A stretch of 64,000 nucleotides of DNA, taken from positions 1-64,000 of IMG/VR virus record IMGVR_UViG_3300021962_000035. One strand, written 5' to 3'. This document shows positions 18,356-26,699 of this stretch, piece by piece. The DNA is from a virus. Numbering within the stretch: position 1 is the stretch's first letter; every line of letters starts with the position of its first letter. The position numbers were made by a program, and so were the translations under genes. Below the pieces are notes generated by a model. It was not told where the DNA came from. It saw only the letters and a list, made by a program, of their open reading frames with translations, and did not search any database.

Positions 18356-19444
18356 ATGGATAATAATATTTCACCAGAGGAAATACTTAGAAGAAAAGAA
18401 ATAGCAGGGGGATTAGTATATGATGATCCTGTTAGGGAACCAGTTACACAAAGAGAGCCCGAAAATCCTGTTACTCCTCCAGAAACTAAATTCGAGCAAC
18501 CCGTAATAAGGGAGGTAAGAGAAGTAAGGGAAGTAAGAGAAACTGCACCTCAGGATAAACCGATATCTTCCTTAGGTAAGTCACAGGCTTCTAGTAGACC
18601 GCTTTCTTTTGAAATGGGATGGAAAAATATTCCGGTTGACATCTTACCTTCCAAGGGAGACTTTTATCCTGAGGGCACAAAAATAGCCATACGAGCAGCG
18701 GAGGTTAGAGAGATAAGGCACTTCTCTACCATTGACGAAGATGATAAATTGGACATTGAAGAAAAACTAACTCATATAATTGATAGATGCTCTAGAATGG
18801 AGTTTCCTGGTGAAGGTGTGGTTTCTTATAAGGATCTTAAACAAGAAGACAGATTCTTTATAATTATGGCTATTCGAGATCTTACCTTTGTTAAGGGTGA
18901 GAATTCTATAATACTGAAACCACAAAAGACTTGTAAACAGACAATGGACTGCCCCTTTAATGATGGCATAGAATTAAGAACTGGTGCTTTGAGTTCGTAT
19001 GAGCTAGACGAACAGGTATCTAAATACTATAATCCAGAAACTAGAAGCTTTGTCTTTAACATAAAGAAAATAGAGAAGGTTATAGAACTATTTATACCTA
19101 GCATTGGAGTAACCCAGGAAATAACTTCTTTTGTGACTGAATGCTCCAGAAAGAAAGTTGAAATCGACGAGGGTTTTTTAGCCATAGCACCATTTCTCTT
19201 TAATGACTGGAGGGATCTAAGTTACGAAAAAATCCTCATGAAAATGAGGGAAAGTGATTACTGGACCAAAGAAGAATTTAGCTTATATTTTGAACTTTCA
19301 GAAAGAATCAAAATGGGCACAATGTTAGACGCTAAACAAAAATGCCCAGTTTGCGGTGATGAGGAGGTCACCGCGAAGATCACCTTTCCCAACGGGATCA
19401 GATCTCTTTTCCTTATTTCAGATATCTTTAGAGAACTTCTTTGA
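18356..19444 (+). CDS. gp26-like baseplate/tail-assembly protein
   Basis: 362 residues. Residues 1-80 are a disordered charged linker with VREVREV repeats. From about residue 85 the protein resembles the T4 baseplate hub family around gp26 (VDILPSKGDFYPEGTKIAIRA, here cited in part; then EDRFFIIMAIRDLTF). Cysteine pairs (CPVC near the end; C-x5-C in the middle) may bind zinc. The frame ends at TGA 19442-19444 in the context CTT CTT TGA, and coding potential continues in the +1 frame. Its position between tube and tape-measure-like genes is that of the tail-assembly chaperone in other phages. The family call is moderately sure. Confidence 0.65.
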   Translation: MDNNISPEEILRRKEIAGGLVYDDPVREPVTQREPENPVTPPETKFEQPVIREVREVREVRETAPQDKPISSLGKSQASSRPLSFEMGWKNIPVDILPSKGDFYPEGTKIAIRAAEVREIRHFSTIDEDDKLDIEEKLTHIIDRCSRMEFPGEGVVSYKDLKQEDRFFIIMAIRDLTFVKGENSIILKPQKTCKQTMDCPFNDGIELRTGALSSYELDEQVSKYYNPETRSFVFNIKKIEKVIELFIPSIGVTQEITSFVTECSRKKVEIDEGFLAIAPFLFNDWRDLSYEKILMKMRESDYWTKEEFSLYFELSERIKMGTMLDAKQKCPVCGDEEVTAKITFPNGIRSLFLISDIFRELL

Positions 19445-19616
19445 TATTAAGTTTAGATTGTGGAAGGAACACGGTCTAGATCCGGAGTGGATAGAAAGTA
19501 TACCCTTCTATGAATATCAAATCTGGATCGATAAACTTAACGAGGTCATAGAACAGGATAATGCTCAGGCTAAAGCAGAGGGAGGAATTAAAGAGGTGTT
19601 TAGTTTCAGTAAGTAA
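19356..19616 (+). CDS. Second-frame extension of the gp26-like protein (likely recoded product or gp51-like protein)
   Basis: The open frame spans 19356-19616 and overlaps the upstream gene by 89 bases. Only the part after about 19440 looks like a real protein: FDIKFRLWKEHGLDPEW, then IPFYEYQIWIDKLNE. The earlier part is Arg/Ser/Pro-rich, unlike its neighbours. No ATG exists at the boundary; TTG 19458 is the nearest alternative start. The join CTT TGA to CTT-T-GAT resembles the +1 site of release-factor-2 mRNA, and a -2 slip would give the same frame. In T4 a separate gene, 51, follows gene 26. A programmed frameshift is the favoured reading but is unproven. Confidence 0.6.
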   Translation: MMRRSPRRSPFPTGSDLFSLFQISLENFFDIKFRLWKEHGLDPEWIESIPFYEYQIWIDKLNEVIEQDNAQAKAEGGIKEVFSFSK

Positions 19617-19625
19617 TCTTATTGA

Positions 19626-19634
19626 AATATATAG
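19626..19634 (+). promoter_or_regulatory. Possible late promoter motif (weak match)
   Basis: AATATATAG within TTGAAATATATAGACATAA, about 20 bases before the ATG at 19653. It matches the ATATATA core but lacks the preceding GG. Confidence 0.3.
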
Positions 19635-19652
19635 ACATAATATCCAAACTAA

Positions 19653-21347
19653 ATGGCAGATCCTAATCAGAAATTATTTTCACAAATAGCGGATTTGGGT
19701 AGGAATATCAATTCACTATCCGAGTCTATTAAGAAAAATACATCCGCTACGGAGTCTCTTTTTTCTGCAACAGAGAAATCTGATAAAAAAGAAAAAGAAT
19801 CAGCTACGGCCCCTAATAAGGGTGCTACGGCTAATCCTAAGGAAGGGGAGAAGAACGAAGGTGCAATAAAGGACCTAACCAAAGTTATAAGTAAGCTTCT
19901 AGGAGAGGGTGGACCTCTAATGAGTAAAATAGCAGGGATATCAAAGAACTCTGGTGGTGATGGATCAAACAAAGATTTTACTAATATTGCAGGTGGATTA
20001 AAAGGAATAATTAAGGCATTTCAGGAAGGCGGGGTTGCTCAGAAAGAAGGAAAATACCTGGTTGGCGAGAACGGACCGGAGGTGGTTAAGCTTCCTAAAG
20101 GTGCAGGTGTTATACCAATTAATATTAAGGACTTAATGGAGGGGCTAAAAAAAGTTCCAGAGTTCAGTTCCATTTTGAAAAACAGCAAGAATGATAGTTT
20201 AGATTTTTTCGGTAATTCGGGTAATCCTGGATTAATAGATTCCGATGGAATGATTATGAATCTGAGAAGACTGTCAGACAAATACTCAAAGCTAGGGGAT
20301 GATGCTAAGGACGATGAGACTAGAAAATCTATGGATTCCATGATGGAAACTATTGATTCTCTAATGGAAGCGGGTAGAGATGGAATCGATGAAGAAGTTT
20401 CTAAGATAGATGCTGAGTCTGCAACTCTTGCTAATAAAAATAAATTGAGCGGAGAAGACTTACAAAAAAGAGATAAACTGTGGGACGAGATATTAAAGAA
20501 CGTAACTAAGGATAATGATTACTATAACATACTGACAATATCTAAAGCTAAACTTCTAGCAACCCAATCGCTAACAAAAGGCGAGGCAAAAAAACCAGAG
20601 GAATCTGTTTCTGAAGTTAAACAGCAAGCGGAGGATCTTAAAAAATCAGAGGAAGTTGTAAATCCTACCGAAGTAAAGAAAGAAAAGAAGGGACTATTCT
20701 CAAAATCGAAGAAGGAGAAACAGCCGGAGAAGGTTGAAAGCTTAGAAAGCTTAGCAGCCAAAGAACCTATTTTTGGTAATAAAACGGAGGAGGTGAATAA
20801 TGATAATTCTAAGCAGGAGAATAAAAAGCCATCTTTGCTTTCCAAAGTGGGAAAGAGTGCAGAGGGAGCTTTATTTTCAGCAGCTGGTGCGGCTACTGAT
20901 AAACTTGGTATTGCTAGTCCTCTGGCTAAGAAAGGGCTTGGAGCTCTTAAAAAGTCAATAGGCAATAAAGGGAAAGAGAGTGAACCTAAATCTGCTGAGA
21001 ATAAAACGGAGCTTTCTAAAGGGACCGCTAAAACCCCTTCATTGGTTAGCGATGTTAAAAAGCTTGCACCGACTGCTAAAAATGAATCCAAGGCTGAAAG
21101 TAAGGAAGCACCGGAGAGTAAATCTTCTCCGAAGGCTACCAGCTCCGAATCTACACCCAAGGAAACACCTAAATCTGAATCTTCTAAAAAATCTGAATCA
21201 AAGGGAGAAAGCACTTCCGAACTCGGAACTTCTAAGGATGTTCAGGATATAAAGAATGCCCTCACTAGGATAGCTTCTATACTAGAAGGCACATTAACCG
21301 TTTCCCCCATAGAATCTCCATTTAGACCTGATTCTAGAAGGATCTAA
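19653..21347 (+). CDS. Tape-measure-like tail protein, Lys/Ser-rich
   Basis: 564 residues, close to T4 gp29 (590). Residues 120-165 contain FQEGGVAQKEGKYLVGENGP followed by EVVKLPKGAGVIPI, a motif frequent near the ends of tape-measure proteins. The N-terminal 60 residues and residues 200-300 are helical; the last 250 residues are low-complexity and rich in Lys, Ser, Glu and Pro, with an amphipathic helix at the end (VQDIKNALTRIASILEGT). Its place after tube and assembly genes supports a tail role. The GG..GE.GPE motif lies unusually early in the chain, so it could instead be a baseplate hub or accessory protein. Confidence 0.5.
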   Translation: MADPNQKLFSQIADLGRNINSLSESIKKNTSATESLFSATEKSDKKEKESATAPNKGATANPKEGEKNEGAIKDLTKVISKLLGEGGPLMSKIAGISKNSGGDGSNKDFTNIAGGLKGIIKAFQEGGVAQKEGKYLVGENGPEVVKLPKGAGVIPINIKDLMEGLKKVPEFSSILKNSKNDSLDFFGNSGNPGLIDSDGMIMNLRRLSDKYSKLGDDAKDDETRKSMDSMMETIDSLMEAGRDGIDEEVSKIDAESATLANKNKLSGEDLQKRDKLWDEILKNVTKDNDYYNILTISKAKLLATQSLTKGEAKKPEESVSEVKQQAEDLKKSEEVVNPTEVKKEKKGLFSKSKKEKQPEKVESLESLAAKEPIFGNKTEEVNNDNSKQENKKPSLLSKVGKSAEGALFSAAGAATDKLGIASPLAKKGLGALKKSIGNKGKESEPKSAENKTELSKGTAKTPSLVSDVKKLAPTAKNESKAESKEAPESKSSPKATSSESTPKETPKSESSKKSESKGESTSELGTSKDVQDIKNALTRIASILEGTLTVSPIESPFRPDSRRI

Positions 21348-21388
21348 AAATTTATCAAAAAATATTTTTTTTCCTCGATTCTATTTCT

Positions 21389-21396
21389 TATGTTTG
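21389..21396 (+). promoter_or_regulatory. Bacteroidota-type promoter (-7 TATGTTTG)
   Basis: TATGTTTG matches TAnnTTTG and lies 16 bases before the ATG of the dCMP deaminase. A T-rich block (21364-21372) occupies the -33 position. Confidence 0.55.
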
Positions 21397-21412
21397 TAGA
21401 AATTATAAACTA

Positions 21413-22018
21413 ATGGAGTTATCTACCCTATTGAATTATTCGGGCCGAGAAATTGTTTCCTCTGATTTTGATTTTTTAAATCCTGATTTTTTAAACATCA
21501 ATAACTGGAGCGTCAAAAAAACTGGAAGCTCGTTTGACATATCGTGGGATCACTCCGATATCATGAAGGAAAGTCCTTTGTATTGGGAAAATTCAAAGGC
21601 AATGAAAAACGACTTTATCTACTTACAGATGGCTAAAACCTGGGGAAAAAACTCGCATTGTAAAAGAATGCAGGTTGGATGCCTAATGGTAAAAGGCAAA
21701 TCGATAATCTCCGACGGTTATAATGGTTCTCCAACGGGATTTCCCAATATCTGCGAGGATGAAAATATGGTGACACTTCCGTATGTTCTCCATGCTGAAG
21801 CAAATGCGATAACCAAACTAGCAAAAAGTACACAGAGCTCAGATGGCTCTACTTTATACGTTACATTATCCCCGTGTTTTGAATGCTCAAAACTGATCAT
21901 ACAATCCGGGATAAAAAGAGTAGTTTTTTCGGGTGTTTACAGAAAACCTGAATCCCTTCCTTTTCTGATAGAGGCTGGGATTGAATTATACAGAATTAAC
22001 CAATTTGACCAAATTTAA
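21413..22018 (+). CDS. dCMP deaminase
   Basis: 201 residues. The zinc site is complete: His127-Ala-Glu129 (HAEANAI) and PCFEC with Cys155 and Cys158. The stretch MQVGCLMVKGKSIISDGYNG and the GSPTGFPNICED loop are typical of deoxycytidylate deaminases. The enzyme converts dCMP to dUMP for thymidylate synthesis during phage DNA replication. An N-terminal extension of about 60 residues precedes the catalytic domain. The gene has its own host-type promoter and is followed by a sigma-factor gene after 3 bases, so both may be made early. Confidence 0.93.
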   Translation: MELSTLLNYSGREIVSSDFDFLNPDFLNINNWSVKKTGSSFDISWDHSDIMKESPLYWENSKAMKNDFIYLQMAKTWGKNSHCKRMQVGCLMVKGKSIISDGYNGSPTGFPNICEDENMVTLPYVLHAEANAITKLAKSTQSSDGSTLYVTLSPCFECSKLIIQSGIKRVVFSGVYRKPESLPFLIEAGIELYRINQFDQI

Positions 22019-22021
22019 CAA

Positions 22022-22627
22022 ATGCAAAAAGAGACCAACATCCAAAAACTAGCAGAAGACTTTATTCTAACAAAAACAGACAAATCATTCGGAGACTTAT
22101 TTAATCGTTTAAAACCTGGTGTATCCAACCATTGTTTTCTGATTCTGAAAGATCCTGAACTAGCGGAAGACGCATTTCTTAACACCATGTCTAAGATATG
22201 GCTTAAGATAGATCAGTACGATATGGAAAGGGGTAACTTTTCCACATGGTGCTATAACATAGCCAGAAACGAATCCCTGCTTTTAATGAAGTCTAGAAAA
22301 AGACTGATCAATCACGAGGATCTTGATTTAGAGTATCTTTCGTCCAAAAATACCATAGGTGATCTGGGAGGGTTTTATACCATTGAAGACGATCCGGCTT
22401 ACGGATTTTTTAGTGAAGAAAATACAATTGACTCTGTATACGAATCGGTGCTAGACGAGATTAGATCATTACCTGAAACTTACCGTGATATCATGATAGA
22501 TCGGGAAATCAATGGTATGAAGTACAAGGATATTGCCGAAAAGTACGGAATTAAGAAAAGATCAATCGCAACAAGGATTAGAAGAGCTAGAGGGAGAATC
22601 AGAAAAAAGATGGACGGGAAACATTAA
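22022..22627 (+). CDS. Sigma-70 family (ECF-like) sigma factor
   Basis: 201 residues. Region 2 is visible as DAFLNTMSKIWLKIDQYD followed by FSTWCYNIARNESLL; region 4 is the C-terminal helix-turn-helix (LPETYRDIMIDREINGM, then YKDIAEKYGIKKRSIATRI, then RRARGRIRKKM). A 50-residue acidic linker separates them, as in ECF factors. It would redirect host RNA polymerase to phage promoters. It is separate from the gp55-like late sigma factor at 29525. Co-transcription with the deaminase from a host-type promoter suggests early or middle expression. Confidence 0.88.
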   Translation: MQKETNIQKLAEDFILTKTDKSFGDLFNRLKPGVSNHCFLILKDPELAEDAFLNTMSKIWLKIDQYDMERGNFSTWCYNIARNESLLLMKSRKRLINHEDLDLEYLSSKNTIGDLGGFYTIEDDPAYGFFSEENTIDSVYESVLDEIRSLPETYRDIMIDREINGMKYKDIAEKYGIKKRSIATRIRRARGRIRKKMDGKH

Positions 22628-22660
22628 CCAGAAATCTAGGTATAAAAAATAAAGAATAAT

Positions 22661-23107
22661 ATGTGGTTAGCTATATTAAAATTTTTCAAGGTTTGGAAGG
22701 ATATTAAAATATATCGTGATTACCTTAAAATAGTGGAGAACGAATCTAAGAACTCCCCACTATGGGCTAGAAAAAATCTAAGAGCAGATTGGTTCGGTAG
22801 GATTTATACTGTCGTAAATCTTCCCCCTGAAGTTATCTTTTCTGCGGACCTTCCTAAAGAGTCTAGACCTTCGTTTGTGATGAACGAGCTCAAATCAACA
22901 AATGAGTACCTGAAGTCTCTTAATTTGGAAGAGATAATAACTCTAGGCATAGAACCGGTAAAAGGAACCAACGAGGAATCTTATCTTGTGGTTTATCAAT
23001 ACGTTTTCAGAGAATTAAGCTGGATTTGGATATTCCGATTCATCTTAGAAATAGGCTTAATTATATTCGCTATAGTTAATAGAAGTTACCTAATTAATTT
23101 GTTTTAA
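22661..23107 (+). CDS. Hypothetical membrane-anchored protein
   Basis: 148 residues. A soluble, charged N-terminal part (1-115) is followed by a hydrophobic C-terminal helix (about residues 122-143, WIWIFRFILEIGLIIFAIV), so it is probably tail-anchored in the inner membrane. The last base of its stop is the first base of the downstream nuclease ATG (TAATG), suggesting coupled translation. No family was recognised. Confidence 0.7.
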   Translation: MWLAILKFFKVWKDIKIYRDYLKIVENESKNSPLWARKNLRADWFGRIYTVVNLPPEVIFSADLPKESRPSFVMNELKSTNEYLKSLNLEEIITLGIEPVKGTNEESYLVVYQYVFRELSWIWIFRFILEIGLIIFAIVNRSYLINLF

Positions 23108-23913
23108 TGGATCCTAGACTGATAAGTGCTAAGAAAGAGATAGAGAAGAAGCTCGAGGTATTCAATGACAGGAATTTCTCATTCGACGAACCCTCCCATG
23201 TATATAGATACAATTCGGCTAAGTTCGATTCGGTAACAACTTTCCTTAAAACATTTAAAGTTCCCTTTGACCGTGAATATTGGTCCAAAAGGAAAGCTGA
23301 AGAAAGGGGCGTGGACGTTTCGGTTGTTCTGAATGAGTGGCAGGGAAAGGCCGATGTAGCTAATAGTTTAGGTACTAAAGTACATAAGTGGATAGAAGAT
23401 TTCTGGAGTGGAAATGCACCGGCAGTTCCAGAGGACGAAGTTCTGAGAGAAAGAGTCGATAAATTTATGGAGATCTATGATAAGAGGTTAAGTGTATTGC
23501 TTCCCCTTAAATCGGAGCTAAAGATATTTTCAAGAAAATGGAGATTGGCGGGAACGATAGATCAGCCATTTCTTTTCTGGGCCGATGATCTAGACATGCC
23601 ATTTCTTATAATAGGCGACTGGAAGACTAATGGCGATTTTAAACACGATGATCACCCTAAGGGAAGATATAAAAAATTGCTTAGGCCATTCTCACATCTT
23701 TATGAAAATAGCCACAACGAGTATTCTATACAGATTTCACTATACAGATTAATCTTAGAGGAGGAAGCTAACATACAAACCCACGATGGATTTTTATGTC
23801 ACTTGGGTCCAGAAGGTCCAGCTAAGCTGTATAGGACGAAAGATTTGCGTGAGCCGTTAAGAGCATATCTAAATGACAATAGAGCAGATTTCGATATTTT
23901 TTCTATAGATTAG
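23107..23913 (+). CDS. PD-(D/E)XK nuclease, RecB/Cas4-like
   Basis: 268 residues. Motifs of the RecB-type nuclease fold appear in order: GTKVHKWIEDF (conserved His and Glu), LAGTIDQPF (catalytic Asp), IIGDWKTNG (the D-x-K motif) and YSIQISLYRLIL (the Q-x-x-x-Y motif). Such phage enzymes act as exonucleases or structure-specific endonucleases in recombination and repair. There is no iron-sulfur cysteine cluster like that of Cas4. Its ATG overlaps the upstream stop. Confidence 0.85.
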   Translation: MDPRLISAKKEIEKKLEVFNDRNFSFDEPSHVYRYNSAKFDSVTTFLKTFKVPFDREYWSKRKAEERGVDVSVVLNEWQGKADVANSLGTKVHKWIEDFWSGNAPAVPEDEVLRERVDKFMEIYDKRLSVLLPLKSELKIFSRKWRLAGTIDQPFLFWADDLDMPFLIIGDWKTNGDFKHDDHPKGRYKKLLRPFSHLYENSHNEYSIQISLYRLILEEEANIQTHDGFLCHLGPEGPAKLYRTKDLREPLRAYLNDNRADFDIFSID

Positions 23914-23961
23914 AAACATTTCGAGAAAGGGTAACTAAAAAAAATAAATATAAAAAATAAT

Positions 23962-24492
23962 ATGGCAAAGAAAAATTCCGAAAAAATTTCACTAGATCTA
24001 CAAAGTGGTCCTGGAGCATCATCAGCTATCGACTTTGATACATTGAACCAAGAGTCAGGTCTTTCTATAGATAAGGATCTTGTTGATTCTTTAGAAATCC
24101 AGATCAAAGCTAAGAAGGATGAAATCCAAACTAAGGTTTATGCGGTTTCTCTTAATGATGAGCTTTTAAATAGCTACGAGTACTTCATGGTTAACGAAGC
24201 TGAATGGAATGCTACAGAAGCTTTGGGTGTGAAAGAAGTTAATAAGCAGATTCAAAAAATCAAAAAAGAAGGAGTTAAAAGTGGTGTTGTTTATATGCCA
24301 GCTTTACCCCTTGAAGCAAGTCACTACTTTATCTCTAAAGGTAAAGGTAAAGGCTTAGCTAGCGCTGAGACTTTTATTAGCTTATATAAGCCTTTCGACC
24401 AAGCATTAGGAGATGCTAAGAAAGACGTTGCAGAGATCAAAGATCTTGAAAAACAGCTAGCAGCTGCTATGCAGGGGGTTTCACTAGGCTAA
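23962..24492 (+). CDS. Hypothetical protein, possibly abundant
   Basis: 176 residues, no recognised family. The N-terminal 35 residues are Ser/Gly/Asp-rich and probably disordered; residues 40-176 are mixed alpha/beta with coiled-coil-like ends (IQIKAKKDEIQ, AEIKDLEKQLAAAM). It has an AT-rich leader (AATAAATATAAAAAATAAT) and its own strong terminator, so it is likely a monocistronic, well-expressed protein. A late role is plausible. Confidence 0.7.
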   Translation: MAKKNSEKISLDLQSGPGASSAIDFDTLNQESGLSIDKDLVDSLEIQIKAKKDEIQTKVYAVSLNDELLNSYEYFMVNEAEWNATEALGVKEVNKQIQKIKKEGVKSGVVYMPALPLEASHYFISKGKGKGLASAETFISLYKPFDQALGDAKKDVAEIKDLEKQLAAAMQGVSLG

Positions 24493-24512
24493 AAATATAA
24501 CATACCATAAAT

Positions 24513-24546
24513 AAAACCGGGTTCCTTGAAAGAATCCGGTTTTTTT
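24513..24546 (+). terminator. Rho-independent terminator
   Basis: AAAACCGGGTTC pairs with GAATCCGGTTTT (one G-U pair) around a 7-base loop, followed by T residues. Confidence 0.88.
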
Positions 24547-24562
24547 GTTGAGTTTGATTGTG

Positions 24563-24570
24563 GATATATA
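24563..24570 (+). promoter_or_regulatory. Putative late promoter motif
   Basis: TGGATATATAAAG, 23 bases before the ATG at 24594 and directly after a terminator. It is one of the best matches to the recurrent motif. Confidence 0.55.
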
Positions 24571-24593
24571 AAGAAACTAAAAAAAACAGCTAT

Positions 24594-24893
24594 ATGAAAA
24601 CATTAGAAAAAATCAAAGAATATTCTTGGGCAATAACCCTAGTTCTAGTCCTTATGATTCTATTAAGACAATGTGGTGTTAACAGAGATATAGACAGAAT
24701 GGAGAAGCAGTCCAAAATACAAAGCGCTTACATAGATTCTATTTGCACAAAGAAAGAAGTTCAGAAGATTATGGAAATAGAGGGATTAAAAGCAGAAAAA
24801 AGAATGATCCAATCCACTGACAGAAAAATTATGGACGTTAACCGTCAGTCACAGATTGATCTAGAGATTAAAAAATTAGAAAATTCTAAATAA
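24594..24893 (+). CDS. Small single-pass membrane protein
   Basis: 99 residues from ATG 24594; an upstream in-frame TTG (24558) would put the promoter motif inside the gene and is rejected. A single transmembrane helix (about residues 12-25, AITLVLVLMILL) is followed by a charged helical region rich in Lys and Glu. Its stop overlaps the ATG of a multi-span membrane protein (TAATG). Together they could form a lysis, exclusion or membrane-remodelling pair; no function can be read directly. Confidence 0.7.
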   Translation: MKTLEKIKEYSWAITLVLVLMILLRQCGVNRDIDRMEKQSKIQSAYIDSICTKKEVQKIMEIEGLKAEKRMIQSTDRKIMDVNRQSQIDLEIKKLENSK

Positions 24894-25528
24894 TGGGAAA
24901 GAAAACGACGAGTTATTTTATAATAGGTACGTTCGTTACTCTATATTTGCTTGTTTCGGTAATTTCTACCATACACGTAATAGATTTCTTTAAGCTATCC
25001 AATCCAGATTGGTTAGCTATAAGTTTAGCTGTTGCTTTTGAGGTTGGTGCCGCAGCTTCCCTTGCTTCCCTTATAACTTTGGATAAGATGAATAAGGGCA
25101 TAGTTTGGGGTCTTTTTATAATATTGACACTCATGCAAGCTATGGGTAACACCTATTACGCATACACCCACCTGAGAGATTTTCAGGGATGGATAGAGTT
25201 ATTCGGCCTTACTGAAGAAGATTTAATCTATCAAAAGAGGGTTCTTTCTATAGTAAGTGGAGCAATCCTTCCGGTTGTTGCATTAGGGTTTATAAAATCC
25301 CTAGTAGATTACATTAAACCCACAGAGGAGGAATTAGTTACCGCAGAAGAAAAAGAAGAACCAGCTACGGAAGAAATCGTGGATACGGTAGAGGAGCAAA
25401 CCTCTCTTGATCCGATTATAGACTCAAACGTGGGTTCAGAGCCTTTACCTAGACCAGAAGCTATGGAGTCGATAAATACAGGAAGATATGAGACATCAGT
25501 TCATGTCGACCCAATGAAAATAAGCTAA
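24893..25528 (+). CDS. Multi-span membrane protein with acidic C-terminal tail
   Basis: 211 residues. Four hydrophobic segments can be seen (about residues 8-27, 39-59, 66-85 and 119-139), followed by an acidic tail of 65 residues rich in Glu and Thr. It is translationally coupled to the preceding single-pass protein. Size and topology would fit a holin-like, superinfection-exclusion or host-membrane protein. The family is unknown. Confidence 0.7.
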   Translation: MGKKTTSYFIIGTFVTLYLLVSVISTIHVIDFFKLSNPDWLAISLAVAFEVGAAASLASLITLDKMNKGIVWGLFIILTLMQAMGNTYYAYTHLRDFQGWIELFGLTEEDLIYQKRVLSIVSGAILPVVALGFIKSLVDYIKPTEEELVTAEEKEEPATEEIVDTVEEQTSLDPIIDSNVGSEPLPRPEAMESINTGRYETSVHVDPMKIS

Positions 25529-25534
25529 CAAGGA

Positions 25535-26209
25535 GTGTCAGACCAAAATACAACAACATATAATTTTGACGGGGGATCGGCACTTTCAAGTGGCCCTGAC
25601 TCTTTGTCAGCAGGATCAGCAGGATATGCTCTTAATCCGATGGCAGGGGCAACCGGTGGATTCGATACTGTCTATACCAATATAGCAATAACTAGAGCAA
25701 ATTTACCTAGAATAGATGCTACATTTAAAGAGTTTAACGAGAAGCCTGAACTTAAATTTATAAAGGAGTCTTTTGTTGTAACGCAGAAAGCCAACACCCT
25801 TGATTATCTTAATGTTGCTGACTTTTTTCATCCACTCCAAAGTTTTTCTGATTTCCAAAAGCAAACCTTTGAAATAGGTCCACAAAACAGTGTTAATATA
25901 GACACTGGGGGTTTAGAAGGAACCTCGGGAGAAGCATCGATGATAGTTGCTAGAGCTTACTATCTGCCTGAAGCGGATTCTGATGAAAGACTGCTTTTCT
26001 GGGACTATAAAAACGGCGGAAGAAATACAATGGGCAAACTAATGATCCTAACGGGTGCAGTTAAGGCAGGCACTAACTGGAGAGGATGGGATATGGATCC
26101 ATTTTCAACCTACGGACATACTGGACCGGCTGATGTGGGAGCGGGTGGTATTTCTTTCACCAATCCAACTAACAGGGTCGTAAAATTGACTATAATAACA
26201 GCTAATTAA
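25535..26209 (+). CDS. Virion-like protein A of a paralogous pair
   Basis: 224 residues from a GTG start with AAGGA just upstream. The N-terminus is Gly/Ser-rich and the rest is beta-rich. The segment LLFWDYKNGG..MGKLMILTG and the closing GGISFTNPTNRVVKLTI match YIQWTYLND..MGELTVLSG and GGIVFCNPHTDIDVKLEI in the next gene, so both share a fold. Likely a small decoration, fibre-tip or neck protein. No named family was recognised. Confidence 0.65.
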   Translation: MSDQNTTTYNFDGGSALSSGPDSLSAGSAGYALNPMAGATGGFDTVYTNIAITRANLPRIDATFKEFNEKPELKFIKESFVVTQKANTLDYLNVADFFHPLQSFSDFQKQTFEIGPQNSVNIDTGGLEGTSGEASMIVARAYYLPEADSDERLLFWDYKNGGRNTMGKLMILTGAVKAGTNWRGWDMDPFSTYGHTGPADVGAGGISFTNPTNRVVKLTIITAN

Positions 26210-26213
26210 TAAA

Positions 26214-26699
26214 ATGGCAACTAGACCGATAACATGTCCGTATGACGAAGGAACAGGATTCAGATTCTATAGAGGAAATTTAGTTCTTGACGAGGGCAAC
26301 ACCAATAAACTTCCGATATATCTTGAGATGGACGATCTTCTGGAGGAATCAGTTTCTTTCAGTAAGAGTAGGGTAATGCTAAAGGCAGGTAAGTGTTATT
26401 TGTTAAGTCAAACCGATATAGGGGACAACCTAGGGTATGTTTCTTTTATAGCAGTTAAGGCGGTTTACCCCTCAACCACAGTCGAGTCTAGAAAATATAT
26501 CCAGTGGACATATTTGAATGATACCTATTATATGGGGGAACTTACGGTACTCTCAGGCAAAAGCATATCGGCGAGCGACTCTATCTATGAAGGATGGCTA
26601 CTATCTAAACCCGGGGTATATTCAAATTTAGGAGGAATAGTTTTCTGTAACCCACACACAGATATAGACGTTAAATTAGAAATCTTAGTCTGCAAGTGA
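26214..26699 (+). CDS. Virion-like protein B of a paralogous pair
   Basis: 161 residues, starting 4 bases after its paralogue's stop. It is predicted to be all-beta (alternating hydrophobic strands, few helices) and shares the MGxLxxLxG and GGIxFxNP blocks with the upstream protein, lacking only that protein's Gly/Ser-rich N-terminal part. The pair may form hetero-oligomers on the virion surface. Function unknown. Confidence 0.65.
   Translation: MATRPITCPYDEGTGFRFYRGNLVLDEGNTNKLPIYLEMDDLLEESVSFSKSRVMLKAGKCYLLSQTDIGDNLGYVSFIAVKAVYPSTTVESRKYIQWTYLNDTYYMGELTVLSGKSISASDSIYEGWLLSKPGVYSNLGGIVFCNPHTDIDVKLEILVCK

Noticed and set aside
19362-19368. AGGAGG sequence in the gp26-like overlap as a Shine-Dalgarno stimulator for frameshifting.
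   Set aside because: It lies about 75 bases before the CTT TGA site, too far for the RF2-type mechanism that needs 3-6 bases; it is also part of GAG/GAG-type codons.
20522-21214. A 230-residue reverse-strand frame rich in Ser, Leu and Phe.
   Set aside because: It is the mirror of the Lys/Ser/Glu-rich tape-measure-like gene; it has no start context and no domain.
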